From assembly GCF_017355915.2 (NCBI RefSeq), contig NZ_JAFEUV020000003.1, positions 628,858-692,857 on the forward strand: a DNA stretch of 64,000 nucleotides, given 5' to 3'. Position numbers and translations under genes: made by a program. The DNA is from Telluribacter roseus. GTDB lineage: Bacteria > Bacteroidota > Bacteroidia > Cytophagales > Spirosomataceae. The stretch's first letter is position 1; the number at the start of each line of letters is the position of its first letter. The notes below the pieces were generated by a model that did not search any database, had not been told where the DNA came from, and saw only the letters and a program-made list of their open reading frames with translations. Of this stretch, positions 35,954 to 43,893 are shown piece after piece.

Positions 35954-36514
35954 CTACACTTCCATGATATCCTTTTCTTTGGCAGCAAATACCTGCTCAA
36001 CTCGGGCAATGTAGCTGTCGGTGATCTTTTGTACCCGCTCTTCTCCTACCTTTACCTCGTCTTCCGAAACACCTTCCTTGGTAAGCTTACGGATGGAGTT
36101 ATTGGCGTCCTGACGGATGTTACGGATGTTGATCTTGGCAGTCTCGGCCTCCTGCTTAGCGCGCTTAACCAGATCCCGACGGCGCTCCTCGGTCAGCGGT
36201 GGTATATTGATACGGATAAGCTCCCCATCGTTTGAGGGAGAAAAACCGAGGTTGCTGTTACGGATTGCTTTGTTGATCTCACCTATCATGTGTTTTTCGA
36301 AAGGCTTGATGGCAATAGTACGGGCATCAGGTGTATTGATAGTGGCTACCGTATGTAGCGGAGACATTGAGCCGTAATACTCTACCTGAATTCCATCCAG
36401 CATCTGGGGAGTAGCCTTTCCTGCCCGAATTTTTGTCAATTCGATGTTCAGGTGCTTGAGGGCTCCTTCCATGGTGTCTTTGGCGTCTTCCAGATATAAT
36501 TCTATCTCTTCCAT
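35954..36514 (-). CDS. frr: Ribosome recycling factor
   Basis: Protein of 186 residues, the standard length. It shows the family pattern: helix 1 with AKDTMEGALKHLNIELTKIRAGKATPQMLDGI, the domain II segment VEYYGSMSPLHTVATIN, and IPPLTEERRRDLVKRAKQEAE. RRF with EF-G splits the post-termination ribosome. It is 37 bases downstream of pyrH on the same strand, a widespread gene order. Confidence 0.97.
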   Translation of the reverse strand: MEEIELYLEDAKDTMEGALKHLNIELTKIRAGKATPQMLDGIQVEYYGSMSPLHTVATINTPDARTIAIKPFEKHMIGEINKAIRNSNLGFSPSNDGELIRINIPPLTEERRRDLVKRAKQEAETAKINIRNIRQDANNSIRKLTKEGVSEDEVKVGEERVQKITDSYIARVEQVFAAKEKDIMEV

Positions 36515-36551
36515 GAGGTTTGGTTAAATAGTTATTTATGAAGTTACGCTG

Positions 36552-37274
36552 TTATTCGTTGGCTACCAGTGTACCTACTGATGCACCCATAACCAGGTCA
36601 TACAGGTTACCATTCTTATTCATGTCAAACACGATGATGGGCAGGTTGTTTTCCTTGCAAAGCGTAAAGGCAGTCAAATCCATTATTTTCAGATTCTTGC
36701 TCAGCGCTTCATCAAAGGTCAGACGGTCGTACTTGGTAGCGGTGGGATCTTTCTCCGGATCAGCCGTATACACACCATCCACGCGGGTACCTTTGAGTAC
36801 TACGTCTGCTTCGGACTCAATAGCCCGCAGGCTGGCGGTCGTGTCGGTAGTAAAGTAGGGGTTACCGGTACCTGCACCAAATATAACGATCCGGCCTTTT
36901 TCAAGGTGTCGGATAGCCCGGCGACGAATCAGCGGCTCACTTACCTGCTCCATCTTGATGGCCGACATCAGCCGTGTGTACATGCCGTGCTTCTCGAGCG
37001 AGCTCTGGATGGCCATGCCATTGATCACAGTAGCCAGCATACCCATATGGTCGCCCTGTACACGGTCAATACCTGATTTTTCAACGGATGCACCTCTGAA
37101 AATATTTCCTCCGCCAATCACAATGGCTATCTGAACGCCGGTTTCGGCTACGCGCTTGATTTCGCTGGCGTAGGTATCAAGGATATTGAAGTCTATTACC
37201 TGGGTTTTGTCACCACCATTTAGGGCTTCCCCGCTAAGTTTTAGAAGAATACGTTTGTATTTAGGTTCCGGCAT
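36552..37274 (-). CDS. pyrH: UMP kinase
   Basis: Amino-acid-kinase-fold enzyme of 240 residues that phosphorylates UMP to UDP. Motifs are [40 protein letters not shown] and the ATP-binding [20 protein letters not shown]. It precedes frr, as in many bacteria. It is an essential step of pyrimidine nucleotide supply. Start ATG 37274. Confidence 0.97.
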   Translation of the reverse strand: MPEPKYKRILLKLSGEALNGGDKTQVIDFNILDTYASEIKRVAETGVQIAIVIGGGNIFRGASVEKSGIDRVQGDHMGMLATVINGMAIQSSLEKHGMYTRLMSAIKMEQVSEPLIRRRAIRHLEKGRIVIFGAGTGNPYFTTDTTASLRAIESEADVVLKGTRVDGVYTADPEKDPTATKYDRLTFDEALSKNLKIMDLTAFTLCKENNLPIIVFDMNKNGNLYDLVMGASVGTLVANE

Positions 37275-37335
37275 GATGTAAGTATTGGAATGGATTCGTA
37301 AAAATAAGGACAGGGGGGGCAGAATTACAAGCTAT

Positions 37336-37836
37336 TTACTCAAACTCTACCAATACCTGATTCTTTTCCACATTATCTCCCGCATTTATACGCAGCGCCT
37401 TTACCTTGCCTTCACCGGGAGCTTTGATGGCATTTTCCATTTTCATAGCCACCAGTACCAGTAGGGTATCGCCCTTCTGTACCTCATTACCTACCTGTAC
37501 ACTAACCGATTGGATCAGGCCGGGCATGGGGGCTTTGACATCATTTACCTTAGTACCAGCGGCTTTGCTCATCCCCATGCTTTCGAGCAGAAGGTCAAAA
37601 CGATTTTTGGCCGAAGTAGTGTACAACTGGCCATTGATACGCAGGGTACAGGTCTTGGCGGCGCGGTCCGATTCCACTATTTCGATATTGTAGGACCGGT
37701 CATTCCAGATCACGTGGTAACGCTTGTCTTGTAGATCGACGATGTTGCCGTCAAAAGGGGTGTCTCCCAGCCACCACTGGTCTTTATCCTGGCGTAGTTC
37801 GTATGTGTCTGACTCATTAACAGTGATCTTGAGCAT
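37336..37836 (-). CDS. Biotin carboxyl carrier protein-like (acyl-CoA carboxylase)
   Basis: Protein of 166 residues. The C-terminal half (about 97-166) is a biotinyl domain with KAPMPGLIQS and the biotinylated K132 in VAMKMENAI. The N-terminal half is a linker/half-domain (YHVIWNDRSYNIEIV) seen in Bacteroidota carriers of propionyl-CoA/acetyl-CoA carboxylase type rather than in AccB of fatty acid synthesis. The carboxylase and carboxyltransferase subunits are not in this window. It lies 61 bases upstream of pyrH on the same strand. Confidence 0.88.
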   Translation of the reverse strand: MLKITVNESDTYELRQDKDQWWLGDTPFDGNIVDLQDKRYHVIWNDRSYNIEIVESDRAAKTCTLRINGQLYTTSAKNRFDLLLESMGMSKAAGTKVNDVKAPMPGLIQSVSVQVGNEVQKGDTLLVLVAMKMENAIKAPGEGKVKALRINAGDNVEKNQVLVEFE

Positions 37837-37862
37837 GGGCTATGTAGTATAGTTTGTGATGA

Positions 37863-38822
37863 TTAAACAATAGGTTCTTCTTTGGGGGATGGGGGTATCT
37901 GAGCGGGGGGCGGATACATTTTTCGTTTCCGGTTGATCAGGTACACGCCCACCAGGATCACCAGGGTGCCCATCCACTGCTGCACACCTACCGCCTCGTG
38001 GTCCAGGATACCCCACGACAGGGCCACGATGGGCATCAGGTAGGTTACGGAGGACGCAAATACGGCGCTGGAAAGCTGGATGAGCCGGTTGAAAAGGATG
38101 GACATAAGGCCGGACGACAATACCCCCAGGCACAGTAGGAACGAGGAAGGGAGCAGATAGGCCGGATTGGACATCTTACCAAAAAAACTGGTAGAGAACA
38201 GGATGCCCAGAGCCAGTGGCCCTACTCCCGCAAAAATCCAGGCAGTGGACACCACGGCAGACAAACCACTCAGATGCCTGGCTACTATATTGATGTTGGT
38301 GCCATAAAATACGGTAGCGGCTACCGCAAAAAGAGCATAGGGGTTAGCCACGGACAAGGATGAGCCGCTTCGGGTCAGGATGAGCATGAGAGCCCCGCCA
38401 AGCGCAATAAGCAGGCCCAGTACCTGCATCCACCGGGGGCGCTGACCAAAAAACAAAGTACCTATCAGCATGGTAAACATGGGGCTGAGGGCATTGAGGG
38501 TACCAGCCATGGCGCTGCTGATGTGCTTGGCCGCCTGCGCAAACAAAAAGGCCGGCAGCAGATACCCCAGCAGCCCTGACAGGAACAGGTACTTGAATAG
38601 AGGACGCGGTACCTCTTTGTAGGAACGTAGCAGTATCGGCAGAAAGAAAACAAAAGCCAGAAACACCCGGCCCGCTGCCACCTCCGCCACGCTATATACC
38701 TGCAGGCTCTTTTTGATCAGGATAAATGAGCTTCCCCAGATCAGGGCCAGGAACAGCAATAGCCCCCAGATAATCAGGGGGGAGTCGGTCCTGGATTTGG
38801 GGAAGGTGGTGATGCTACTCAT
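37863..38822 (-). CDS. EamA/DMT-superfamily transporter
   Basis: Inner-membrane protein of 319 residues with ten predicted spans arranged as two EamA repeats. Typical segments are LFLALIWGSSFILIKKSL at the start of repeat 1, SSAMAGTLNALSPMFTMLIGTLFFGQRP at its end, and AVFASSVTYLMPIVALSWGILDHEAVG in repeat 2. Members export amino acids or other metabolites; the substrate here is unknown. Its ATG overlaps the dusB stop codon by four bases (38819-38822), so translation is probably coupled. Confidence 0.92.
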   Translation of the reverse strand: MSSITTFPKSRTDSPLIIWGLLLFLALIWGSSFILIKKSLQVYSVAEVAAGRVFLAFVFFLPILLRSYKEVPRPLFKYLFLSGLLGYLLPAFLFAQAAKHISSAMAGTLNALSPMFTMLIGTLFFGQRPRWMQVLGLLIALGGALMLILTRSGSSLSVANPYALFAVAATVFYGTNINIVARHLSGLSAVVSTAWIFAGVGPLALGILFSTSFFGKMSNPAYLLPSSFLLCLGVLSSGLMSILFNRLIQLSSAVFASSVTYLMPIVALSWGILDHEAVGVQQWMGTLVILVGVYLINRKRKMYPPPAQIPPSPKEEPIV

Positions 38823-39817
38823 GCAGTGACAGGTTCGGCCTGGCTAAATACATCAGAGATTTCGTCCAGAATACTATTTAGTTCGAGGTACGACAGGCTC
38901 TCGACCAGCCTCATGCGATAAGGCTTGAAGTGGTTGAGTCCCTTGAAGTAGTTGGTGTAGTGGCGGCGCATCTCCAGGATACCCGTCATCTCACCCTTCC
39001 AGCGTACCGAGAACTCAAGGTGTTTGCGGCAGGCTTCTACCCGCTGTGCCAGGGTAGGAGGGGCCATCATTTCGCCCGTCCGGAAGTAGTGCTTGATCTC
39101 GTTGAAGATCCAGGGGTACCCAATGGAAGCCCGTCCGATCATGATGCCATCTATGCCGTAGCGGTTGCGGTACTCGAGGGCTTTTTCGGGGGTATCAATA
39201 TCACCATTCCCGAATATAGGAATCTTGATCCGTGGGTTTTCCTTGATTTTGGCAATAAGGGTCCAGTCGGCCGATCCCTTGTACATCTGTACACGCGTGC
39301 GGCCGTGTACCGTCAGGGCCTGTATGCCTATATCCTGCAGGCGTTCGGCTACTTCCTCAATATTTTTTGTGCTTTCGTCCCAGCCCAGTCGCGTCTTTAC
39401 CGTTACCGGCAGGTGGGTGGCTTTTACAACGGCTTCGGTCATCCGTACCATCTTCGGAATATCCTGAAGCAGGGCCGCTCCGGCTCCCTTACAGGCCACA
39501 TTCTTAACGGGACAGCCGTAGTTAATATCAATCAAATCCGGACCGGCTTTGGTGGCAATCTGGGCGCACGAGCGCATGGTTTCGACATCGCTACCGAACA
39601 GCTGTATCCCTATCGGACGCTCATACTCAAATATATCCAGCTTCTGTACACTCTTGGCGGCGTCACGTATCAGGCCTTCTGACGAAATAAACTCCGTATA
39701 CATCAGATCTGCCCCATTCTCCTTACACACGGCACGAAACGGGGGATCACTGACGTCCTCCATTGGAGCCAGCAGCAGTGGAAACTCACCCAGTTCGATT
39801 TGCCCTATCTTTACCAT
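38819..39817 (-). CDS. dusB: tRNA-dihydrouridine synthase B
   Basis: Flavoenzyme of 332 residues that reduces uridines in the tRNA D-loop. It has LLAPMEDVSDPPFR for FMN binding, DINYGCPVKNVACKGAGAALL with the catalytic Cys, VKTRLGWDES, VHGRTRVQMYKGSADW and IPIFGNGDIDTPEKA, all standard for DusB. It is the first gene of a two-gene unit with the EamA transporter; the pairing is probably incidental. Confidence 0.95.
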   Translation of the reverse strand: MVKIGQIELGEFPLLLAPMEDVSDPPFRAVCKENGADLMYTEFISSEGLIRDAAKSVQKLDIFEYERPIGIQLFGSDVETMRSCAQIATKAGPDLIDINYGCPVKNVACKGAGAALLQDIPKMVRMTEAVVKATHLPVTVKTRLGWDESTKNIEEVAERLQDIGIQALTVHGRTRVQMYKGSADWTLIAKIKENPRIKIPIFGNGDIDTPEKALEYRNRYGIDGIMIGRASIGYPWIFNEIKHYFRTGEMMAPPTLAQRVEACRKHLEFSVRWKGEMTGILEMRRHYTNYFKGLNHFKPYRMRLVESLSYLELNSILDEISDVFSQAEPVTA

Positions 39818-39949
39818 TCTATGACTAATTTGTTAGATTATTTTTAACTCGTCCGGTACCTCCGCTGGTTCCGGCAGACTACTATTTCAAACACCTCACT
39901 GAAGAAACTTGTTCTCGGATATGAAATTAGCCGTAAATTTACACCAATT

Positions 39950-40909
39950 ATGGCAGAAACTAACCATCCCCCGGTACGTTCGCGCGTGCCCAATACCTGG
40001 CGAAGTCTACTGGTACTGATAGGATTTATCCTGATTGGTATGTCGGTAGGTAATATCCTGGCGGCTCTCCTGCTGGTGGCCTATCTGGCTACGCAGGGTG
40101 ACTTTTCAATGGACGTAGTCAGTACTCTACTCCAGAATCCCCAGCAGGTACCCAATGGCTGGTACGCTCTGATGATCCTGCAGAGTACCGCTCATCTGTT
40201 TACCTTTCTGGTGCCTTCGTTGATGTACTGGTACTACATTGAGCGGCGCAAAAACGATGATTTTAATTTTAAGGAAGAGGCCAACGGCCGCATATGGCTG
40301 CTGGTATTGATACTGGTGATTGCCTTCATGCCATTCAACAGTCTGATCATCGAGTGGAATGCCGGGATGAAGTTCCCCCACAGCCTGCAGGGACTTGAAA
40401 ACTGGATGAAAGGCAAGGAAGATCAGCTGGCACGCCTGACGAAGTTTCTGACGGAGTTTGAGAGCCTGCCCCAGCTGATCATAGCGCTGGTGGTGATCGC
40501 GCTCATTCCGGCCATCGGCGAAGAAGTACTTTTCCGGGGGGTACTGCAGCGGAAGCTGGCCGAGTCGTGGTCCAATGTGCACCTGGCTATATGGGTGACG
40601 GCGGCTATCTTCAGCGCTATCCATATCCAGTTTTACGGCTTTTTGCCGCGCCTGCTGCTGGGGGCCTTGTTTGGCTACCTGTACTTCTGGTCGGGCAGGC
40701 TGTCGCTGGCTATTTTTGCTCACTTTGTCAATAATGGCTTTACGGTACTGATGGTGTACCTGTACCACCACCGGGCCGTTGATATCAATATCGAGGATAC
40801 GCGCTCAGTACCTTTCGGAACGGCTGTATTCTCCTTCGCGGCCACGGCTGCCCTGCTGTACAGCGTATGGCGCTGGACCGGACACTTCAAAGACAACAGA
40901 CTCGTATAA
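39950..40909 (+). CDS. CPBP family intramembrane metalloprotease
   Basis: Membrane protein of 319 residues with about eight spans. The CAAX-protease (ABI/CPBP) motifs are GEEVLFRGVLQRKL (motif 1, Glu-Glu-x-x-x-Arg), FSAIHIQF (motif 2 His) and FAHFVNNGF (motif 3). Family members are glutamate intramembrane proteases; bacterial substrates are mostly unknown. It heads an apparent operon with a DUF2007 protein (41 bases on) and cdsA. Confidence 0.9.
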   Translation: MAETNHPPVRSRVPNTWRSLLVLIGFILIGMSVGNILAALLLVAYLATQGDFSMDVVSTLLQNPQQVPNGWYALMILQSTAHLFTFLVPSLMYWYYIERRKNDDFNFKEEANGRIWLLVLILVIAFMPFNSLIIEWNAGMKFPHSLQGLENWMKGKEDQLARLTKFLTEFESLPQLIIALVVIALIPAIGEEVLFRGVLQRKLAESWSNVHLAIWVTAAIFSAIHIQFYGFLPRLLLGALFGYLYFWSGRLSLAIFAHFVNNGFTVLMVYLYHHRAVDINIEDTRSVPFGTAVFSFAATAALLYSVWRWTGHFKDNRLV

Positions 40910-40950
40910 CATCGGGCAGGGCAGCAGCCTCCGATCGAACCAATAATCCT

Positions 40951-41172
40951 ATGCAAGATAACTGGGAAAAGATATTTTCGACCAACCAACTCGTACGGGC
41001 TGAGATAGCCCGGTCGGTGCTGGAGCAGCATGGCATAAACGCCGTAGTACTCAACAAGCAAAGTAGTAGTTATCCGATATTCGGACTTTGTGAAGTGTAT
41101 GTACCAACCGATGATGCCAGTAATGCCCGAAACCTTCTTGATAATGAGTCAGCACTTAAAGAATCTGAATAA
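40951..41172 (+). CDS. DUF2007 small signal-transducing-type protein
   Basis: Protein of 73 residues in the DUF2007 (GlnB-like fold) family: KIFSTNQLVRAEIARSVLEQHGINAVVLNKQ, then CEVYVPTDDASNARNLL. Members are thought to sense or signal but have no firm role. ATG 40951 gives the canonical short protein. Its last 29 bases overlap the start of cdsA in another frame, which suggests coupled translation. Confidence 0.85.
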   Translation: MQDNWEKIFSTNQLVRAEIARSVLEQHGINAVVLNKQSSSYPIFGLCEVYVPTDDASNARNLLDNESALKESE

Positions 41173-41977
41173 CTTACAACAACGAGTAATTGCCGCATTG
41201 GTTGGCGTCACGATCATCGTAATGTCCATCCTGTACAGTGATCTGACTTTTATGCTGTTGTTCTGTACGTTAAGTGCGCTTACACAGCTTGAATTTTATA
41301 AGCTTCTGGGCCTGGACGGCAACCAGCCGCTTACGCACTATGGTACTATGTGCGGAGTAGTACTGATTATACTTACCTACATCATCGAAAAAGGATTAGT
41401 AGCTTATGAGAACTACTTCATCATAAGCCCGCTGCTGGCGATGATCTTCTTTATCAAGCTCTACAAGCGTAACGATCTGAAGCCCTTTACCAACATTGGT
41501 TTTACCTTCCTGGGGCTGATCTATGTGGCGTTACCTTTTTCGCTGATCATAGTGGTAGCTATGCGCGGGGGTATCTATAATCCCGAAATTGTACTGGGAA
41601 GCCTGCTGCTGCTGTGGGCGAGCGACATAGGCGCCTACTTTGCCGGTACCAAGTTTGGCCGTCGCAAGCTGTTTGAGCGGGTATCACCCAAGAAGTCCTG
41701 GGAAGGTGCCGTGGGAGGAGCTGTTTTCGCGGCCTTTGTAGCCTTTTGTCTGGGCTTTTATTTCCGTACCTACGAGCCCTGGAAGTGGTACTGTATCGGG
41801 GCTATCATTACCGTGACAGGTACATACGGTGACCTTGTAGAGTCACTTTTTAAGCGTAGTATCGCCATCAAGGATTCGGGGAGTAGTATACCCGGTCACG
41901 GGGGATTTCTGGACCGCTTTGATGGGTTATTGCTGTCCACTCCGTTTATTGTGACCTTCATCAAGCTGTTTTCCTGA
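41144..41977 (+). CDS. cdsA: Phosphatidate cytidylyltransferase
   Basis: Integral membrane enzyme of 277 residues that makes CDP-diacylglycerol from phosphatidate and CTP, the branch point of phospholipid synthesis. It has the CdsA features WASDIGAYFAGTKFGRRKLF, SPKKSWEGAVGG and the C-terminal signature SLFKRSIAIKDSGSSIPGHGGFLDRFDG. Seven to eight membrane spans precede this. The ATG at 41144 (MSQHLKNLNN) lies inside the DUF2007 gene; longer starts would be an out-of-frame overlap with most of that gene. Confidence 0.94.
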   Translation: MSQHLKNLNNLQQRVIAALVGVTIIVMSILYSDLTFMLLFCTLSALTQLEFYKLLGLDGNQPLTHYGTMCGVVLIILTYIIEKGLVAYENYFIISPLLAMIFFIKLYKRNDLKPFTNIGFTFLGLIYVALPFSLIIVVAMRGGIYNPEIVLGSLLLLWASDIGAYFAGTKFGRRKLFERVSPKKSWEGAVGGAVFAAFVAFCLGFYFRTYEPWKWYCIGAIITVTGTYGDLVESLFKRSIAIKDSGSSIPGHGGFLDRFDGLLLSTPFIVTFIKLFS

Positions 41978-42037
41978 GATGGCACTCTTTTTTTTCTTAA
42001 ATTTTCTTAATTACAATTAGTGGGAAGGTAGGGCGTT

Positions 42038-42045
42038 TATCTTTG
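42038..42045 (+). promoter_or_regulatory. Promoter -7 box upstream of the carboxypeptidase-like-domain gene
   Basis: TATCTTTG is an exact TAnnTTTG match, 87 bases before the ATG at 42132; TTAG at 42017-42020 may stand in for the -33 box. Confidence 0.45.
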
Positions 42046-42131
42046 AGAGGAATTCGTAATTTAGAATAAACAGCAGGCTCTTTCTTAGTCGATGGAGCAA
42101 TCTTCAGACCCACAGATAAAGAAATGTAGTC

Positions 42132-42860
42132 ATGAGATATAGAATAATCCTGTTATTGATAGTGTTGCTGGGGTGCCTCGGAGGCAAAGAGGCCGCTGCA
42201 CAAGGTCAACAAAAGGCAATTATATTTACTGGCGTTGTAGTAGCAGGTAGTACTACTGAGCGCCTGCCGGGTACGTATATATTCATTCCCAAGGCCGGAA
42301 AAGGCACGCTGGCAAGTAGCTCAATGCAAAGCTTAGGACACTTTGCTATCCCTGTTTTTCCGGGCGATAGTATTGTGTTCAGCTACGTGGGTTATAAGAC
42401 GCAGTACCATGTAATACCCCGTAACTACAATGCCGAAACCTATTCGGCTATTATAGCCATGCGTGAGGATGTACAGATGCTGGCCGAGGTACGGGTATAC
42501 CCGTATGCTACCGAAGAGGACTTCAAGAAGGCTTTTCTGGAGCTGAAACTTCCCGATCAGGCCGGACGTGATGCGCTGGCCCGCAATACCGATCCTGACT
42601 ACATCAACCGCATGGCGGCCCAGGTACCCAACAACGCACAGACCAACTTCAGGTACACCATGGACCAGCAGTTGTTTGGGCGTGAGTCGGCGGCCAATAA
42701 GGGTTTCGCAACCACATTTCCCTTCCTGAACCCATTCGCCTGGGCCAACTTCATCAAGTCGGTGCAGAACGGTGACCTGAAGCAGAAAGACTGGCGTAAG
42801 GAACTCAACCAGACGCCCCGCGAGAACATGACGCGGCAGGACTTCATGCGGGAAAAGTAG
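42132..42860 (+). CDS. Secreted protein with carboxypeptidase-D-like domain, no barrel
   Basis: Protein of 242 residues with a signal peptide (ending near GKEAAAQ) and a single carboxypeptidase-D-like regulatory domain (FTGVVVAGSTTERLPGTYIFIPKAGKGTLASS ... DSIVFSYVGYKTQYHVI), the module that usually precedes TonB barrels. After it comes MREDVQMLAEVRVYPYATEEDFKKAFLEL and a mostly helical C-terminus with no barrel. Such free-standing proteins are common in Bacteroidota but have no known role. Convergent with lpxH, two bases apart. Confidence 0.8.
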   Translation: MRYRIILLLIVLLGCLGGKEAAAQGQQKAIIFTGVVVAGSTTERLPGTYIFIPKAGKGTLASSSMQSLGHFAIPVFPGDSIVFSYVGYKTQYHVIPRNYNAETYSAIIAMREDVQMLAEVRVYPYATEEDFKKAFLELKLPDQAGRDALARNTDPDYINRMAAQVPNNAQTNFRYTMDQQLFGRESAANKGFATTFPFLNPFAWANFIKSVQNGDLKQKDWRKELNQTPRENMTRQDFMREK

Positions 42861-42862
42861 GG

Positions 42863-43666
42863 CTAGGCCTGATAGCTCAGCAGCTCTACCGTGGTACCAT
42901 CAAATACAGCGTAGTGCTGCTGAGTCACCCACTCACCCAGATTGATATAACGGCTCTGCGCATTGACGCGCAGGTTGAGAGGTAGGTGGCGATGCCCGAA
43001 AATGTAGTAGTCGTGGTGCTGGATACCTTCCATAGCTACGCAGTACTGAAACAGCCACTCCCGTTCTTCACCCAAAAACTCATCTTCTGCTTTCTTATTA
43101 TTTGAGATCCGGCTTCGGCGCGACCAGCCGGTAGCCAGTCGTATGCCCAGGTCAGGGTGAATCTGCCGGAACGACCAGCGCGCTAATGGATTTTCAAATA
43201 CCTTTTTGAGCTGCTTGTACACGTGGTCACCCGGTCCGAGTCCGTCACCATGTCCAACCAAGATGCTGCGTGTAGTACCGGAGGAGGTAGTAAACTCGTA
43301 GCGTACCGGATCGCGGTACACCTCCGCATGGAGCTCTTCCGTCAGGTAGTCCGACATCCACATATCGTGATTACCCGTAAAGATCACCAGCCTGATTCCC
43401 TCGTCCGACAGCTCAGCCAGCTTGCCCAAGAGCCTGACGAAGCCTTTGGGTACGGCATGCTTGTATTCAAACCAGAAGTCAAAGATATCGCCCACCAGGA
43501 AGATAATCTGCGCGTTGCGCCGAATCGACTCCAGCCAGTTGACTATCTTCTTTTCCCGCTCGCGACTGACGGCGGGATTGGGAGCTCCCAGGTGGAAGTC
43601 AGATGAAAAGTATACGTGTTTTCCTGCCTGCAGGTGTACTGATTGGGAGGGTATGGTTAGCTTCAT
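42863..43666 (-). CDS. lpxH: UDP-2,3-diacylglucosamine diphosphatase
   Basis: Calcineurin-like metallophosphoesterase of 267 residues for lipid A synthesis. The metal-binding motifs are all present: FSSDFHLGAP, VGDIFDFWFEYKH, TGNHDMW, VGHGDGLG and FGHRHLP. It cleaves UDP-diacyl-glucosamine to lipid X and UMP at the inner membrane. I chose ATG 43666 (MKLTIPSQS). A less specific metallophosphoesterase is possible but the DFWFEYKH and GHGDGLG segments favour LpxH. Confidence 0.88.
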   Translation of the reverse strand: MKLTIPSQSVHLQAGKHVYFSSDFHLGAPNPAVSREREKKIVNWLESIRRNAQIIFLVGDIFDFWFEYKHAVPKGFVRLLGKLAELSDEGIRLVIFTGNHDMWMSDYLTEELHAEVYRDPVRYEFTTSSGTTRSILVGHGDGLGPGDHVYKQLKKVFENPLARWSFRQIHPDLGIRLATGWSRRSRISNNKKAEDEFLGEEREWLFQYCVAMEGIQHHDYYIFGHRHLPLNLRVNAQSRYINLGEWVTQQHYAVFDGTTVELLSYQA

Positions 43667-43893
43667 ACGGTAAAATTCCAAAAGTCGCGCAAGTTACGAC
43701 GTCCGACCAAACTGTGGTACTGGTAGGGGCTAATAGTTAGGTAGAGTACTTAAAACTTTGCCAAACCGGCAGGTGTGTTGTTGACTATCTGTACCACAGG
43801 CTGGTAGAAGATAAGGCAGACGTATAGGGACAAATGGCATGTTCTTTGCGCAAAAAATAGTACGTTTTGTATTAGTACTATTACTTCTTTCGG

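Noticed and set aside
39933-39942. 10-bp palindrome GTAAATTTAC just before the CPBP protease gene
   Set aside because: It is short, AT-rich and only 7 bases from the start codon; too likely by chance to call an operator.
43682-43893. TACGTTTTG and related AT-rich boxes before the metalloprotease gene as a promoter
   Set aside because: The spacing inside the box is one base too long and the position too close to the start codon for a confident call.
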